A program made the translations under genes and the position numbers. A DNA stretch of 64,000 nt. It comes from Odiellus spinosus. Taxonomy: Eukaryota > Arthropoda > Arachnida > Opiliones > Phalangiidae. The notes below the pieces were generated by a model. The model was not told where the DNA came from. It saw only the letters and a list, made by a program, of their open reading frames with translations, and did no database searches. The stretch lies in NCBI GenBank assembly GCA_963920705.1, contig OY987227.1:11945602-12009601 (forward strand). The letters run 5' to 3'. This document shows, in pieces, positions 1 through 11,597 of this stretch. The stretch's first letter is position 1. Each line of letters opens with the position of its first letter.

Positions 1-264
1 ACAGTAAAAAAACCACAAACAAATATTAAACTTGAAATCAATTTAAAACTTTAATTCATGGGGATCCTATTAACTCCCCATATAAGGACCATCGACCAAT
101 GTCATGGGGAGTTCAGGATCGCCATGAATCCAGCTAAGCCTATTTCCCGGGTTAGTTTTAAATTTATTTCTAGTTTAATATTTGTGTGTACTGGTGGATT
201 ATGCCTATTTAAACGATAAGGTATCGATAAAAACACTTGATATTAGGTTTCATTCTCCCTTTAA
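1..264. mobile_element. Family A TTAA-bounded inverted-repeat element, cut by window start
   Basis: The right part is the reverse complement of the family A end: attctccctttaa closes it at 252-264, preceded by tatttaaacgataaggtatc and tttctagtttaatatt. The left part (from about 9) carries the complementary inner arm (caaatattaaact). The central palindrome has ccccatataagg and gaccaatgtcat, shared with the copy at 33275-33691. No coding capacity. Confidence 0.8.
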
Positions 265-1204
265 GGGGTGACACCAAGGTAAAAAATAAAAAATTATGCG
301 CAAATAATAGTGCAGAAAAATTATAATTTCTCTCGAAAAAATAAAATCCTCTTTACGAGAAAACGGTTGAATATTTTTGAGTGCAATTTTGTATATGCGC
401 TTTTTAGACCATACTACACTCATTTAAATAGGTTGGACGAAATTTATATAAGTATCAATTAATTGTAACGTAATTATTATAAACTGAAAATATTGGCCTA
501 GAGATTGCCATATTCTGAGTAAACTATCTACCCTGATTGATAAACTCTGTCAAATAAAAAGTAGGAATTTCCAAGAGCTCGCCCATAAGAATAAATTCAC
601 GAAAAAATATTAAAATTGGTCAGAGAATTATCTATTAAAGGTCAGGGAAACCTGGAAAAATCAGGTAAATTAACTTTCAAAATTTTGTACAATCCTTGTG
701 AATAGTTCTATAGTTTTGTCGAAATATGCCCCTTCCATCACGAGCTTGAAGGCCTTATAGTTTTGCATGTAATTATATAATACTTGCCCGTGAACACGGA
801 AGCATTGCTGTTGGAACACTTTTACAGACGCTTAGCGAAGAAACCAATTCTTGAAAAGATGGGTTATCGGAGAAGGAATTTAAGCATCTCCGTTTTCCTT
901 CTAATTAGTTTATGTCCCCATTATAGGCTCTTTTTCGCGCCAAAATGAGGGGGTTAAAATCACAATTTAAGGCGAAAAGCTGCACCTATACATAGGGCAG
1001 GCGGTAGCTCAATAGTGACCGTTTCGCACCAAGATTGTATATCTTAATTTTTTCGGACGTCACAGAGACGTCATAGCCGGAAACAAGATCATAAATATTT
1101 TCTCAAAGATGACACCCAGATAAACCCCTACTAGCTTTTTACCCGTACCTCCCCCTAGGGGGTGTAGTTATTGCTTGATGTTGTCGTCGCGGTTTGAAAA
1201 GATG
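265..1204. other. AT-rich non-coding stretch, nothing recognised
   Basis: No ORF of note, no RNA gene and no clear repeat was recognised here on either strand. Confidence 0.5.
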
Positions 1205-1210
1205 AAACAC

Positions 1211-1386
1211 AAGAGCCGCGTTCACACTATAGAATTTGAAACCGTTTTGGAAAGGTTAAAATATAAAATTTTGGGGTCAACCGTGTAGAGCTTTGATTAA
1301 GAAACAAAATTAATATATTAGAAAGACGATTTAAAAATTCGAAACGGTTTGAAAAAGGTTCGAAAGTGTCAAGTGTGAACATAGCT
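1211..1386. mobile_element. Family F short inverted-repeat element
   Basis: The ends gccgcgttcacactatag (1216 onward) and agtgtgaacatagc (1373-1386) are approximate inverted repeats. Inside, gaaaccgttttgg pairs with aaacggtttgaaaaag. Similar gcgttcacac ends recur near 45338, 46795 and 60300, so this is a dispersed miniature element rather than a chance palindrome. Confidence 0.6.
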
Positions 1387-1789
1387 AATTAGTCGCGTAA
1401 ATGCTTACTTGAAAAACGCGAAAACCACAACTTTGAAAACTTAAATTTGACAATGAGACAAATTTAATGTGACAAAGATTGAAAAGGGTAACTAGCGTAA
1501 GCAGAGCTAGGAAAAACTTTCTCTCTTCTCTCCGCGCCCGCGGGGAAACTTAAATTGCCCTATTTTTTTCGAGAGAGCAACCCATTGAGAGCATTTTTTC
1601 CACTGATTTGATTGGGGTATGCAATCTTTTCAAATTTTTCACTCCTCGATGCTCTGTAACGAGCGGGAATGCAAGATCAAGGCAAGATTCGGAGCATGCT
1701 GAGAGAGCTCCCTGGTTTTAAAAGATTCAGGCGTATTATGAAAGTGGACCAATGAGATCATATATACGCTAATTCTTGTCTATTTCGCA

Positions 1790-1817
1790 TTTTTTTTTTT
1801 TTTTTTTTTTTTTTTTT
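1790..1817. repeat. 28-base T run
   Basis: Uninterrupted poly-T immediately before the CpG-rich block. Confidence 0.95.
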
Positions 1818-1899
1818 CGGCGGTGCTATCACTTCCATCGTTCCCGTGACACCGGTGAAGTTGACGGTATTAAAATTTAATGATACTGTGAAATTATCT

Positions 1900-2880
1900 T
1901 TAGTAAAAATCCCCGGTAGCGTGTTTGGAAAAGGGAGCCAACGTTGAACGCGCGCGACTATAGAATAAGGCTGTAGATAGCGTCGGAGAGGGTTCGGAGG
2001 AGAGAAGGTTTTTAGAGAGCGAAGTAAGGAGCGTAAAGGGGGTAAAACGAGGGGTTGTCAGGGATTGGAAGTTAGGAACGCGCGGCGTCAGTGTGTGTTG
2101 CTCGGGAGAAGAGTGGGAAAAGGAGAGCGAGTTGCCGCATTGGAGCGTCGGGTTCCAACCTCGCTCTACGGAGTACACAGTCACACACGGCGGATTCACC
2201 TTCAGTCTTTCCTAACGAAAACCGACAAAAGTTTTTAGCCGTCAGCTCTCTCTGGCCGCGCCGCGTTTCACCTCTTATCTATCGCCTTCTCTCTCTCTTT
2301 CCTCTTGGTCTTTTCCGCTCGGCGCCTAAATTCCGTCTCTCTCTTCGCCGTTGTTTCGCTTGTTTTTCGGGCCGCGACAATTTGGCAGAGCGCTTAATAT
2401 TTTCTTCCCATTGCTCCCGAAGAGATTCGAGTTTCGACAACAACCAATTCGGGGTCGGTACCGGGTTTAGAAGTCCGCGTCATGAATAGTTGATATAATC
2501 GCGAATTATAAAAAAAAATAATAAAAATAATAATTCCGGAATAAGGAAAATTGTTCGGTGCGTCCGTCGGTCGTTCGTCTTCTCCTTTTCTTTCTGGCCA
2601 AAATAAAAAGCGGTTCGCGCGCGATGAGCTCGTTTTTTACCCGCATTGTGGATTACGCCGTCTTTATGACGAGCTGAAAGTGCTTGTTTTTCTTGTTTTG
2701 ATCGTGCAGCCACGCGAGCGTACCATTTTAACCACGATAATACGGATATTCTCTTAGGGATTTGTTAGAGAAAGATTTCTGTATATTTGTGTCCAACGTT
2801 TCACGTTCCATTTTGGATTAAGTTCAATTTCGGTTATTATTTTGGTATCGCGATTCGAACATTTTTATCATTCACGTGAG
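1900..2880 (+). promoter_or_regulatory. CpG-rich block with donor-like end: possible distal promoter / non-coding first exon
   Basis: From about 1910 to 2640 the sequence is much richer in CpG and GC than its AT-rich surroundings. It has long pyrimidine tracts (ctctctctctttcc) and breaks into short ORFs on both strands with no recognisable protein. At 2875 the motif cacgtgagtg offers a consensus-like splice donor. This composition is what the 5' end of a transcribed gene in an AT-rich genome often looks like, and the NCX coding exon seems to need an upstream leader exon. The link to NCX, 40 kb away, is inference only. It could belong to another transcript or simply be a GC-rich spacer. Confidence 0.25.
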
Positions 2881-3059
2881 TGTTTTATGTAAGTTATAAA
2901 TCAAAGTTAAGCCTAAATTGTATTTAGTTCTAAGACTACTTATTTTTATTTATTAAGATTAATGACCAATGATAAGTGGAGGTAAAGCCTAACTGTTTTT
3001 ATACCAATTCCCTCTCGAGAAGATTGCAATTGCACACTTTCCGATAGATCAAGCTGTTT

Positions 3060-3575
3060 ATCTTGAGCTACGCATTATCGGAACCTGACTCAATTCGGGC
3101 CTCGTAAATTGATATCGCTCCAAACACGTGAATTTCATTTTCATGACTTGAAAAATTCTCAAGGCTGTTTTTACACGCGCGTGACGTCAGAGTTGATTTT
3201 TATTTCATTATGCTCCAGAATAACGAAAGAAATCGATTTTCCAAATCAGAAAAATACGGTTTGGTCAAAAATAGACCAAATGAAATAACCTGAATTGAAA
3301 AAAAAAGTGGACCAAAGTCATTTTAAATTTTGGTCCTTTTTTGTTGATTTTAGATTATTTCATTGGGTCTCTTTGGTCGAATTATGTTGAAATGTTCCAA
3401 AATTGGCCATTTTTGACCAAGTTAGGCGATTTTTCATACATTGAAATGAAAATTAACTGTATTGAAAAACAGCCTCCCTAATTTTTCCAATTCTTGAAAA
3501 TGAAATTTACGTGTTGGATGCTTGATCAATTTGACGAGGCCCGAAGTAAGATGTATGTTGCGCATCTATTTTAAA
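3060..3575. mobile_element. Family C long inverted-repeat element, complete copy
   Basis: The left end cctgactcaattcgggcctc (3087 onward) is matched in inverse by gacgaggcccgaagtaagat (3532 onward). The stem continues through cacgtgaatttcattttcat / aaaatgaaatttacgtgttg and ggctgtttttacacgcg / aaaaacagcctccc. A second inner inverted repeat around 3255-3420 contains several ttggtc/gaccaa motifs. The inner gcgtgacgtca motif is shared with copies in the NCX introns. No ORF. Confidence 0.75.
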
Positions 3576-5668
3576 GATAATCGTATAGAATATGCCCCTA
3601 ACTCATTAGTTCTGTAACACAAGTACTCACGCTAGTCTTCGCATCAATTCCCCTTTTATTGTGTCTTGACTGTAGAAATATTCTTCCTCTCATTGGTTGT
3701 CCTGGAGAAAAGTGACATTCTTTCGAAAAATATTTGCTTAATTAGAAGAGAATAAAACATACAACCCGGTTGAAATTAATAACGCCGAAGAAGTAATTGA
3801 TCTTAAATTGCCCAATTGCTTTCTCGAAAAGTGCTGGATTTTCCCAGTAGAACAGAAAAAAGTAGTTCGACAATGCTCTGACTTGACCATTGTGATCTTT
3901 CATTCTTTAGACATCTTATAAATTATAATAACAGCCGACAACTCGATACACATTCAGAAACAAGCTTATAATATATTTTAGAATATTTTTGAATTAATTT
4001 ACGAGACGGCTATACTTCACGTTTTGGGTAAATTTATTAATCTATTAAAACCAGCGACCTGAAGTTATACGACCAATTTTCGCGAGTGCAAAATTTGGGA
4101 AGGTTATCATTTCATTAACCTCCAAAGTTGCGTAATATATCGTTCACTATTTTGAAATGGGCGTAGGCTTAGCTCTTCGCGCGCAACGCGATTAAAATCG
4201 AAATGTCTTTATAATAGGATTAGGGTTTAAGTTATAAACATTTTCCCCCCTTTCTTTCTTCCTCCGCACCTTCCCGCTTTAAATTTTGCAGTCCTAATTG
4301 TCTATTATTTTTCCACTCCACGCTATCTTTATTATAGGCGAGTAAAGGGTGATGCCGGTTTCGCGTTCTTTTTAAAAAACGAAGCTAAAAAGATAGATTA
4401 GCGGAGTTTCTTAAACCGCTCTCGTGGTTCAACGTTAACCAGAGACCACGAGGAAAGAGATACCACGATTCCTTTAGTCTTTGATAGCGCTCTTAAGTTA
4501 GATTGGTTATTGTTGTATAAAATCATCGCTCCTCATCTTTAACCTCCTCTTTCATCCCTACGCGCGCGCAACGTCGAGCGATTTTTAATTAGAAAATTCT
4601 AGCCAAGGATTTGATTCTTTTTTTAAAATGCGGGTTACGGATCTGTTTTGCCCCAGTCGCGGGATGTACCGTTTTTCCCGATCTTTCTCCTCCTCGCGGC
4701 TCCGCCGTGGGTTCTATATCCTTTCTCTTTTAGTCGGTCTCGGGTCGGGTACCCGCCTGGTGCTAGGAATTTTTCCACCGAGATTTAGCAAGATAATTGG
4801 CGCGCTAAAAGAAAATATATCTCTCTCCGAGCTCGCAGTCTTTCTCGCTTCTTTTTTTGGATCTCGCCCTAAAGCTTTGGGAAGGCTTACGACTTTGACT
4901 TTACTAGTTAGAACGAGAGCCCCTTTAGTACATATACATACACACATACGTATCTAGGCGAGCCTGGGTTAATGTTGAATATTTTTTTCGGATGGAAAAT
5001 GCGTGCTATACCAAAAGGAGATAATAGATTGCGTTTTCCCCAATCCTGGAGACTTTACCCGCGTAATAGAAGTTTTACCAACTCCCGTGTATTGTTGGCT
5101 TTCCTACTGTACGGATCTGCTTTCTAGAAAGACCCGATAGAAGTGCCAAAAAAGTAATTAATTCATTTGGAGTATTAATAAATCGTAATAAAACTGTTCG
5201 ACGGTTCACTTGGTGCTCAATAGAGCGAGAGAGATCACTCTGATCGTAAGATTTGTATTGCAAATTTTGCAATTGCCTATTATTGCAATTACTGTACTAC
5301 TTCAATTATATATTACTGGCGATACCGTAGGATTCGACGTTCCAAAAGTAGTAGCGAAATAAATATTATTATATGATAAAACATTTGGTTGGCACGCTTT
5401 AAAACAATAGAAAAAGGGAATAGTTGCACGAAATTACGTCACGTGAAAATTGCGCGGCATTACATTCAGTGACGCTACAGTTTCTTATTTTTCCAAGTGC
5501 AACGTATATAGCGGTCTTTCCTGACAATAACAAGAACTAACGTACGAAACCCGAGAATGTATGATGATAAAATTGGATGATTGAATTTTAGAGCCTAGAT
5601 GTATAGTGAACCCTATATTGAGTCTTTCCATTTTCATTTCTCAGAACGTAACATAAGAGTATTTTATT
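3576..5668. other. Non-coding stretch with a small CpG-rich block
   Basis: Mostly AT-rich unique-looking sequence. From about 4560 to 4960 it is more CpG-rich, with a 109-codon open frame (4628-4957) that is Arg/Ser/Leu-rich and resembles no family I know. A short inverted repeat ctcgtggt/accacgag lies at about 4422-4450. Confidence 0.4.
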
Positions 5669-6169
5669 TTAAAATGAGGCTGTCACCATTTCCTTCGAAT
5701 GCCTATGAATTATATTTTTAGTTTTATCATACTATTTAAACACTATATTAAAAATTTTATACTTCTGGGTTGAAGCGTTCTTAAGAAACTTCAAAATGTC
5801 AAAAATATTTGACGTAGTTTACTTCTGGATCTTAACGATATTTTTCGTACGAAAGATATGACTTTCCGGGTTAAGTACTTTTACGAAAAAGACCGCTCGA
5901 AAGCTATCTTATCACGAGACAGAACGAGCGAGAATCAATTGTAGACTCTATAATAGCCACGCGACCATAGTGATGACGTAGTATTGCGGGGAATTTTCAT
6001 TTTAAAAATTTCGAAAATGGCTATTATAAAATTCGTATTTATAATATTGCAGAAATGTTTTCTATGATATTTGTATATATAATTTGAATAATTTTTACAC
6101 GATATATCCGAAAATGCTACTCAAATTTCATTTGGAGTTCACTTAAAATATGTGACAGCCTCATTTTAA
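5669..6169. mobile_element. Family B TTAA-bounded MITE, complete copy (501 bp)
   Basis: The ends are TTAAAATGAGGCTGTCACC (5669-5687) and its inverse TGTGACAGCCTCATTTTAA (6151-6169), each closing in TTAA. The interior has no ORF. It carries motifs found in all copies (ctgggttgaagcgttcttaa, aaaaagaccgctcgaaagc, aatagccacgcgaccatag, gtgatgacgta). TTAA-ended non-coding elements are typical of the piggyBac superfamily; that affiliation is inference. Confidence 0.85.
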
Positions 6170-6687
6170 CGCAATTTAATAGTTTGAAAATCATTCAAAA
6201 GCTGTTTTCGACTCTTCACTCGTATCTTGATTTAGAGTTTTTCCTAAGACTTTTCACGTCACTAAAATAGTCCTTACAGAACCTTAAAACAAGTGGTTTA
6301 AGCACCCCAACCAAAAAGTATGACTTCATGAAATTTGTAACTCGAGTTTCATAAAATAGTTCACACCTATACTTTTGTTCAAGAGGCGTAATGAGATGGA
6401 TTTATAGACAATGTTAAATATAAATAGAACAAACAGCATAGTCGTACCAACTTTCCTTCAACAAGAGTATAGTTTGGATGCCACGCGATCGTATAAATCG
6501 AAATTAACCAACTTTAACGTATATTAGCTTAACGCGCAATCACGTGACAAAATGTCATATAGACGAGTACGTAGTCAACGTGCTATCGATCTGATTAAAG
6601 CAAAAGTTCATAACCTTTCCCAGAAAAGTAATTAACGCGATAGCGTAACTTTTTAAGCCAGGGATCGCTATGGATATCGAATTTAAA

Positions 6688-6760
6688 GTAGGCACGCAAC
6701 CTGACTCGATTTGGACCTTGTCAAATTTATTTCGCGCCAAACTCGCGAATTTAATCGTAA
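6688..6760. mobile_element. Family C end fragment
   Basis: The motif gtaggcacgcaacctgactc followed by gatttggaccttgtcaaat matches the family C end seen at 45085 and 3087. The rest of the element is not recognisable. Confidence 0.55.
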
Positions 6761-7164
6761 GAAATGCCTTGCACTCCAGCTCCTAAACAATAGTGATCTT
6801 ATTTCTAAACATTAATTTTCCCGATACCTTTCGCGATCGTCCGGTCACTCGACCTTTTGACGACCTCCGCAGCTCTAAGCATACTTAAAATCTGGTGTAA
6901 GAGAGTCGATTGATTGGAGACACTAGCGGTTATAATTACTTCTCTGAAATATGTTATGAACTTTTGGTTAAATGGAATAGAACCACTCGGTTTTCTCACC
7001 CCCCTTAAGGTTTAAAATTTCAAATGAAGTCTTGTTTTACCGTTGGTTAGTGGTTCGTTTACGTGGTAATCCCTAAAATTCGCCCGTTAAGAAAGCTCTG
7101 TAGGTTATACTCTCTTTAATCATTGAAGAAACTTTCACGCGACTGGAAAATGATTTCACTCTTG

Positions 7165-7500
7165 AAAGAGGATTGTCAATATGTTTTTCGAATGCCTGAG
7201 GAGAAATTATTAATTAATTAACTATTATTGAAAATTTTACACCTTTGGATTAACGCTTTTTTTTAGAAATCTCAAAATTAAAATGCCCAAAAAAATTGAT
7301 TAACGATAACTTGGAAATGAAACGCGGGATTTACTGGATTAGGTACTTTCATGAAAAAGACCGCACGAAAGCCTTTATAATTTGTTTTTCAATTATATAT
7401 TTTCACTGTTGTGATAATATTTATATGGCATATGGGTCTGTATATATTTAACCATTTTTAAACAATCCTTGCAAAAAACTCAATTCCAAATTTCATGAAA
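7165..7500. mobile_element. Family B decayed copy
   Basis: Retains tttttcgaatgcctga, cacctttggattaacgc and catgaaaaagaccgcacgaa in the same order as the complete copy at 5669-6169. Both ends are eroded. Confidence 0.6.
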
Positions 7501-9110
7501 AACTCTATGACAACATCACTTTAACAATAAAACCTCGCATGCTTCTTCAGTGCTTTATTGGGGTTTAATTTATAAATAAATTAAAATAATAATTTATATA
7601 TCGATTTTAATTAATTCTCTGTTGTGGTAATTAGATCCCCTTTATTATACAGACTATTCCTGGATTAATGGTGTATTATCATAGTTTATCTACAACACTA
7701 TAGCTGTGTTTATTATATACTTAAAACACATAAAAGGTTTATTCGAACGATTGTATATAAAACTTCATTTCCTATTGCTTTATTTATAGTTTAGTAATCG
7801 AGTAAATATTCTGAGCTTATTGGCTAGTTTTAATGTCAAAGTTTACTTGATGATTCATAAGCATTTAAACGTCAGAAGAAAAATATTCCAGCAATTTAAT
7901 GTTTAGGGAAATTCGTGTAAAATTGTTCTACCTTCTTTACACCATAGAAATGTAGTATGTTTTTTACTACATTTCAAAAGGTTATTATTCCTACCAAATT
8001 CCTCCGCCCCCATAAACTTCAGTTGGTTCCCACAAATTGTCGTCTTCGTAATGTTCATCGACAATAAACCGAGGGAAACAGTACATAGTTATGAACTGAT
8101 CTGAATTGATTTGATACCCCTCTATTCAAAAGATAGAAATTAGACCAGATTCGTGCTCCTTTCGGTAATAATATAGTATTTCTCTCTGAAATGAATTAAA
8201 TAAATTCTTGATCAAACTTTGAAAACTGATCTGATATTTGTTTAACAAATTTTCGCGTACAAGCTTAAAATAAGTTTTAGAACATTTCATTATGCAGACA
8301 CCTTCAATATAATTATGATAATATCCCGGGTTATTTGATAAATCTCGAAATCTACAAACAGTACACGTATTATCGTAAGTTAATGAGATCTCAACTACAA
8401 ATGACGTAGGCTTAGCGTAATATAGATAATCGAATAATGCCACCTTGTCTGGTAAGGTTTAGAAATAAATAAAAAAAGTAGATCGCCTCTTACAGTTTTG
8501 CAACTCATACAGTTTATGTTAATCCCACGTATCAACTCTTCTTACCAGGTTCAACCATTGTGTATCCATCTGTCTTAACTTTTTCCCATTAATTTGGAAA
8601 CAATTCTTGAATAAAAGTTAACTACAAAAGTATACGTACCCTATACTCCTGTTAAATAAAGTTAGCAGTGTATCTAAAACAGTGGCGGAACGATACACAA
8701 TGTGAAACCTCGTAGGAAGAAAAGTAGTCAATGTAAAACCCTCTGATTTAGTGTATTATAGCGCGATGGAATATACTGGTGTTTGAGAAGTTGGCTTTCT
8801 GTTTTCTCTTCCAAAACAGCGGCCACGTCGTCTCGGCAAGACGCGAAGTAACAGAGAGAGAAAGAGCATGAAGATTTTCTTCGAGCTGGGAAATGACAGT
8901 TCTTTGCCAAATATCAGCATCTCGGCCGCTTCCTAGACCTCGAACCAAGGTAAATGAAACCTTTATTTTACACCTTAATATCGTATTACGGACGAAAAGA
9001 CAAGAATACGTTAGAAATAACGGCAAAATGAAGTTCCCCCTCATTGTAAACTGAGAATGAAATGAGAGTATAATGTACGCGTATTGCCGAGAATGGGGGA
9101 AGGTGAAAAA
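7501..9110. other. AT-rich non-coding stretch with one family D end
   Basis: Small ORFs on the minus strand (for example 8126-8443 and 8748-9044) show no recognisable domain. A family D end (cggaacgatacacaatgtga, then aaacctcgtaggaag) is at 8683-8720. Nothing else was identified. Confidence 0.4.
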
Positions 9111-9116
9111 AGATTA

Positions 9117-9144
9117 CTCGCTATACGGTAAACCGTATAGCGAG
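9117..9144. repeat. Perfect 12-bp hairpin
   Basis: CTCGCTATACGG, loop TAAA, CCGTATAGCGAG. The arms are perfect. No T-run directly follows, so it is not a typical terminator; its function is unknown. Confidence 0.9.
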
Positions 9145-10040
9145 GAGAAAAAAACCTCGGCACATTTTTGTCTTATTTATACCCTTTATTATAAGATCCC
9201 TTTCTGTTTTTATAAATAAATGCGCGGGAAAAAAAAAAGACACGGTTTTAAACCTCGTGGCCTCTACACTTTTTGCGTGTAAATATCTCTATGAGAGAGT
9301 GGATATAATTATAGCATCCTGTGAGAACCGAAAGCTTCAAAGCCTAAAGAAATACAGGGTAGAGCGCGGATTTAACACTCACACGAAGCGAACGTGGAGC
9401 AATAATAACTGGCAGAAGTGTATATATATTTATATAAAAGAATTTCGGGGAGTAGGCCTAGTTCCTAACTGACGAATTTCGTATTACCTACTGATCTGAA
9501 ATGTTAAATTTTTGTTTGCGGCGAAATGTCACGCGAAGCCCTCTACACATTAGCCCGTTTTGGAGCGTTGCGTACAGTCAAACGTCATGCGCTAAAACGA
9601 TCAGTGGCACGCGACGCAACGTTCCAATACTTGTTAATGCGTAGTGTTTTACGGTTCTTAATTAACGAAAATAGCGCGTTTCGTCTTTAGTGTCAGGACG
9701 ACGTAAATTGGGCGATCCAATAAAATAACGGGCTTATTTTTTAAGTGGCCCACAGTAGGAATATGGTGGCGTTTACCACGTGACTAGACAGACGTCATTA
9801 GTTTCGTCCGCCAGCGGGGCGGAGTTTAGGACCTATAGAACTCCATGTTAAAAATGCGCCCAATAGGGGCCAAAATCCCCGAGTAAACGCCATTAATTTA
9901 TAGAAAGAACCGTCAAAAACATCCTCAATGTAGTAATTTCCTCTGAATTATAATTAAATTGATTCTTCGAGTGAAATGAGCCTATTCTCCTTTGCACAGA
10001 ATTTATTGACCGTGGAGAATAACTTACAATAGTATTAAAT
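9145..10040. other. Non-coding stretch, nothing recognised
   Basis: Moderately CpG-containing sequence without recognised gene or repeat. The short ORF at 9257-9472 has no features. Confidence 0.4.
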
Positions 10041-10041
10041 T

Positions 10042-10602
10042 AATTAACGAGACTGCTACTTCATGGTTGAGAAAACAGTTAAAGGTTTTCGGACTCTCAT
10101 TCGGAGAGCTTTTGGGACATTCTTGTCCTTTATCAATCTATCACGAATTTTTCATGACCTCCAAATCGATTTTTAGTAGCGTTTTCGGAAAGAACTTAAA
10201 AAGTGATACATACATTATCATAGAAATATTAATATTTTATAATCGCCATCTTCAATTTTTTTAAAACAAAAATTCCCAGCAATACTACGTCATCATTATG
10301 GTCGCGTGGCTATTGCAGAGCCTACAGTTGATTTTCGCGCGTTCTGGCACGTGATAAGGTTGCTTTCGCGTGGTCTTCTTCGTGAAAGTACTTAATCTAG
10401 AAAGGTCTACCTTTCATATGAAAAGTATCGTTAATTACGATCCATAATCATTCTACATAATCAATCGGAAATGAAATTAAATTTAAATATTTTTGAAAAA
10501 CGCGTCAACCCAGAGGTGTCAAATTTTGAATTTGGCCTTTTTAATATTACGAAAAAAACTTAAAAAAATAAAATCTAAAAAAAGGTGACAGCCTCACTTT
10601 AA
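10042..10602 (-). mobile_element. Family B MITE, reverse orientation
   Basis: The end ggtgacagcctcactttaa closes at 10602, and the interior (actacgtcatcattatggtc, gcgtggctattgcagag, gtggtcttcttcgtgaaag) is the reverse complement of the copy at 5669. The left limit (ttaacgagactgctac near 10044) is degenerate and uncertain. Confidence 0.65.
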
Positions 10603-11385
10603 TAAATTATTTTTTCTCATCCTTGACGTAGCAATCTCGTTATTTAATATAATAATATTATGATTATATTCTGTTTTGAAATACCACGCATAGTTTTATG
10701 TTTTCTCGTGAGAGAGAAATTGGTATTTTTCCCAATATCATCAACCAGCCTCTAAAGATTTTTTTTCTCGATGGTTTTGCAAAACTCCTTAATTAAGTTG
10801 GAAGAGAAGTCCCTGGCTCAAGAGTATTCGCGTGTTTTCACCAATTCCCAACTCGTCGTGAAGTTTAAATAACGACGCAACCGTGATGCATCCTTCGATA
10901 TTTGTTCCCTAATTCCGTTTCCACCCTTGGATAGGATCGGGTTATATTAGTATTACGCGGGTCGCGTGTTCTAAAAATGTTTCTCTATCTTCTGGCGTTG
11001 CTGGTATATTACGTGTACATGATTATTTTTTATTTGGCCCACTTGGAACAGACGGTCGGTATGATTCCCGGCTCCTCGCTTGATCTCTGTTACAGGTTTT
11101 TCTCTTTCTTTTTTAATCCCCAGCGCGAGAGTTACGAGTCATTGAGCGCTTTAATTTCTTTAATGGTTCTTTTTAATAGGGGGAAAAAAATTACAAAGAT
11201 TTAGATTTATTGCGTGTTGTCTAATAAGTCCGTTGGGGATAATAAATAGGATCGAATTTACGCTTCTAGTAGAATAAATAAGCTTGAGTGAATATTTATA
11301 GTAAATTTTACACTGCGCCATTAATTAAAGATAACTTGGTAGTCGCTAACGTATCAGGTTGAAATTAACTATATATATAACAGCC
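10603..11385. other. Non-coding stretch, nothing recognised
   Basis: AT-rich sequence. A short hydrophobic ORF at 10977-11204 has no recognisable homology and is probably chance. Confidence 0.4.
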
Positions 11386-11597
11386 TTAAAGGGAGAATGC
11401 AACCTAGCAACAAGTGATGTTTTATCCATTCCTTATCGTTTAAATAGGCCTAATCCAAGAGTAAAAAAAAATACGAACAAATATTAAACTAGAAATAAAA
11501 AACTTACCCGGAAAATAAGCTTAGTTGAATTCATGGAGATCCTGAATTTATTCGCATTGATGGGTCAGCGACCAATGAGAATATTAAAGCCCGTCGT
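11386..11597. mobile_element. Family A element, left half only
   Basis: Starts ttaaagggagaatgcaacct at 11386, then accctatcg-like and tatcgtttaaataggcctaa motifs, attaaactagaaat and cttacccggaaaataagctt, in family A order. It stops after cagcgaccaatgaga; the right arm is missing or eroded. Confidence 0.75.

Noticed and set aside
2091-2489. 132-codon plus-strand ORF in the 1.9-2.9 kb block
   Set aside because: Low-complexity Arg/Ser-rich translation with overlapping ORFs on the other strand; better explained by GC-rich leader or promoter sequence.
4628-4957. 109-codon plus-strand ORF in a CpG-rich block
   Set aside because: Arg/Ser/Leu-rich with no recognisable motif, and the opposite strand is open over the same stretch; no splice or homology support.
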